Assembly (NCBI GenBank): GCA_021162225.1
Contig: JAGGZB010000063.1
Span: 1-5,144 of the forward strand
Length of the DNA stretch: 5,144 bases
From: Candidatus Bathyarchaeota archaeon
GTDB lineage: Archaea > Thermoproteota > Bathyarchaeia > Bathyarchaeales > DTEX01
Direction: 5' to 3'
Shown: positions 5,031-5,144 of the stretch, one piece after another
Layout: each line of letters starts with the position of its first letter
Position numbering within the stretch: position 1 is the stretch's first letter
The notes under the pieces: generated by a model
What the model saw: the letters and a program-made list of their open reading frames with translations, nothing else
Told to the model about the DNA's origin: nothing
The model's database searches: none
Translations under genes and position numbers: made by a program

Positions 5031-5144
5031 TTATATCTTCAACCATAGTAGCAATCCCATTATCAATCCGTAAATCGCCAGCGCCTCTGCCAATGCTACG
5101 ATTATGAAGTTTCTAAAGAATGTTTCAGGTTTCTCGGTTGCTGC
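5031..5144 (-). CDS. atpK: A-type ATP synthase subunit K (rotor proteolipid), C-terminal 37 residues
   Basis: Subunit K (c) forms the membrane rotor ring that carries H+ or Na+ through the archaeal A-type ATP synthase. The visible end contains the family's last transmembrane helix, NFIIVALAEALAIYGLIMGL. Its glutamate (residue 20 of the visible part, within LAEALAIYG) is the ion-binding carboxylate. A short charged linker (TEKPETFFR) precedes it, and the protein ends LLLWLKI before TAA at 5031-5033. The 5' part lies beyond the right edge, so it cannot be seen whether the protein has one or two hairpins. The next gene downstream on the same strand is the tRNA, more than 200 bases away. Thus no other ATP synthase subunit directly follows K here. 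Confidence 0.88.
   Translation of the reverse strand, partial: AATEKPETFFRNFIIVALAEALAIYGLIMGLLLWLKI

Overview
The window looks archaeal and probably comes from an anaerobic thermophile. Four things point that way: a tungsten/molybdopterin aldehyde:ferredoxin oxidoreductase, the last helix of an A-type ATP synthase rotor subunit, TATA-box promoters, and short T-rich terminators. The tRNA gene is very GC-rich in an AT-rich setting, as is usual in thermophiles. TTG and GTG starts are used alongside ATG. The lineage cannot be fixed further from this sequence.

Layout, left to right. Positions 1-1236 (minus) hold the N-terminal two thirds of an AOR-family oxidoreductase that runs off the left edge. 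Positions 1237-2009 hold no intact gene. This gap carries a possible plus-strand unit: a TATA-like box, two stem-loops, a 130-codon frame broken only by three TGA codons, a further hairpin, and a hairpin followed by a T-run. It may be a decayed gene or a non-coding transcript. Positions 2010-2723 (minus) encode an unrecognised, charged, helical and probably coiled-coil protein. Positions 2900-3751 (minus) encode a TIM-barrel sugar-phosphate isomerase/epimerase-like enzyme. Diverging from it across a 59-bp shared control region is a PIG-L/LmbE-fold protein at 3811-4545 (plus). A tRNA-Gly(CCC) gene lies at 4737-4810 (minus), and the 3' end of an ATP synthase subunit K gene enters from the right edge (5031-5144, minus).

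The isomerase and PIG-L genes share a promoter and probably act on related sugar or cyclitol substrates. The AOR, coiled-coil, tRNA and ATP synthase genes show no evident link to them. The most notable protein observation is that the PIG-L protein has lost both aspartates of its AHPDD signature while keeping the rest of the fold. The most notable non-coding observation is the structured 700-base gap between the AOR and coiled-coil genes. I did not find a convincing new multi-gene defence or mobile system.
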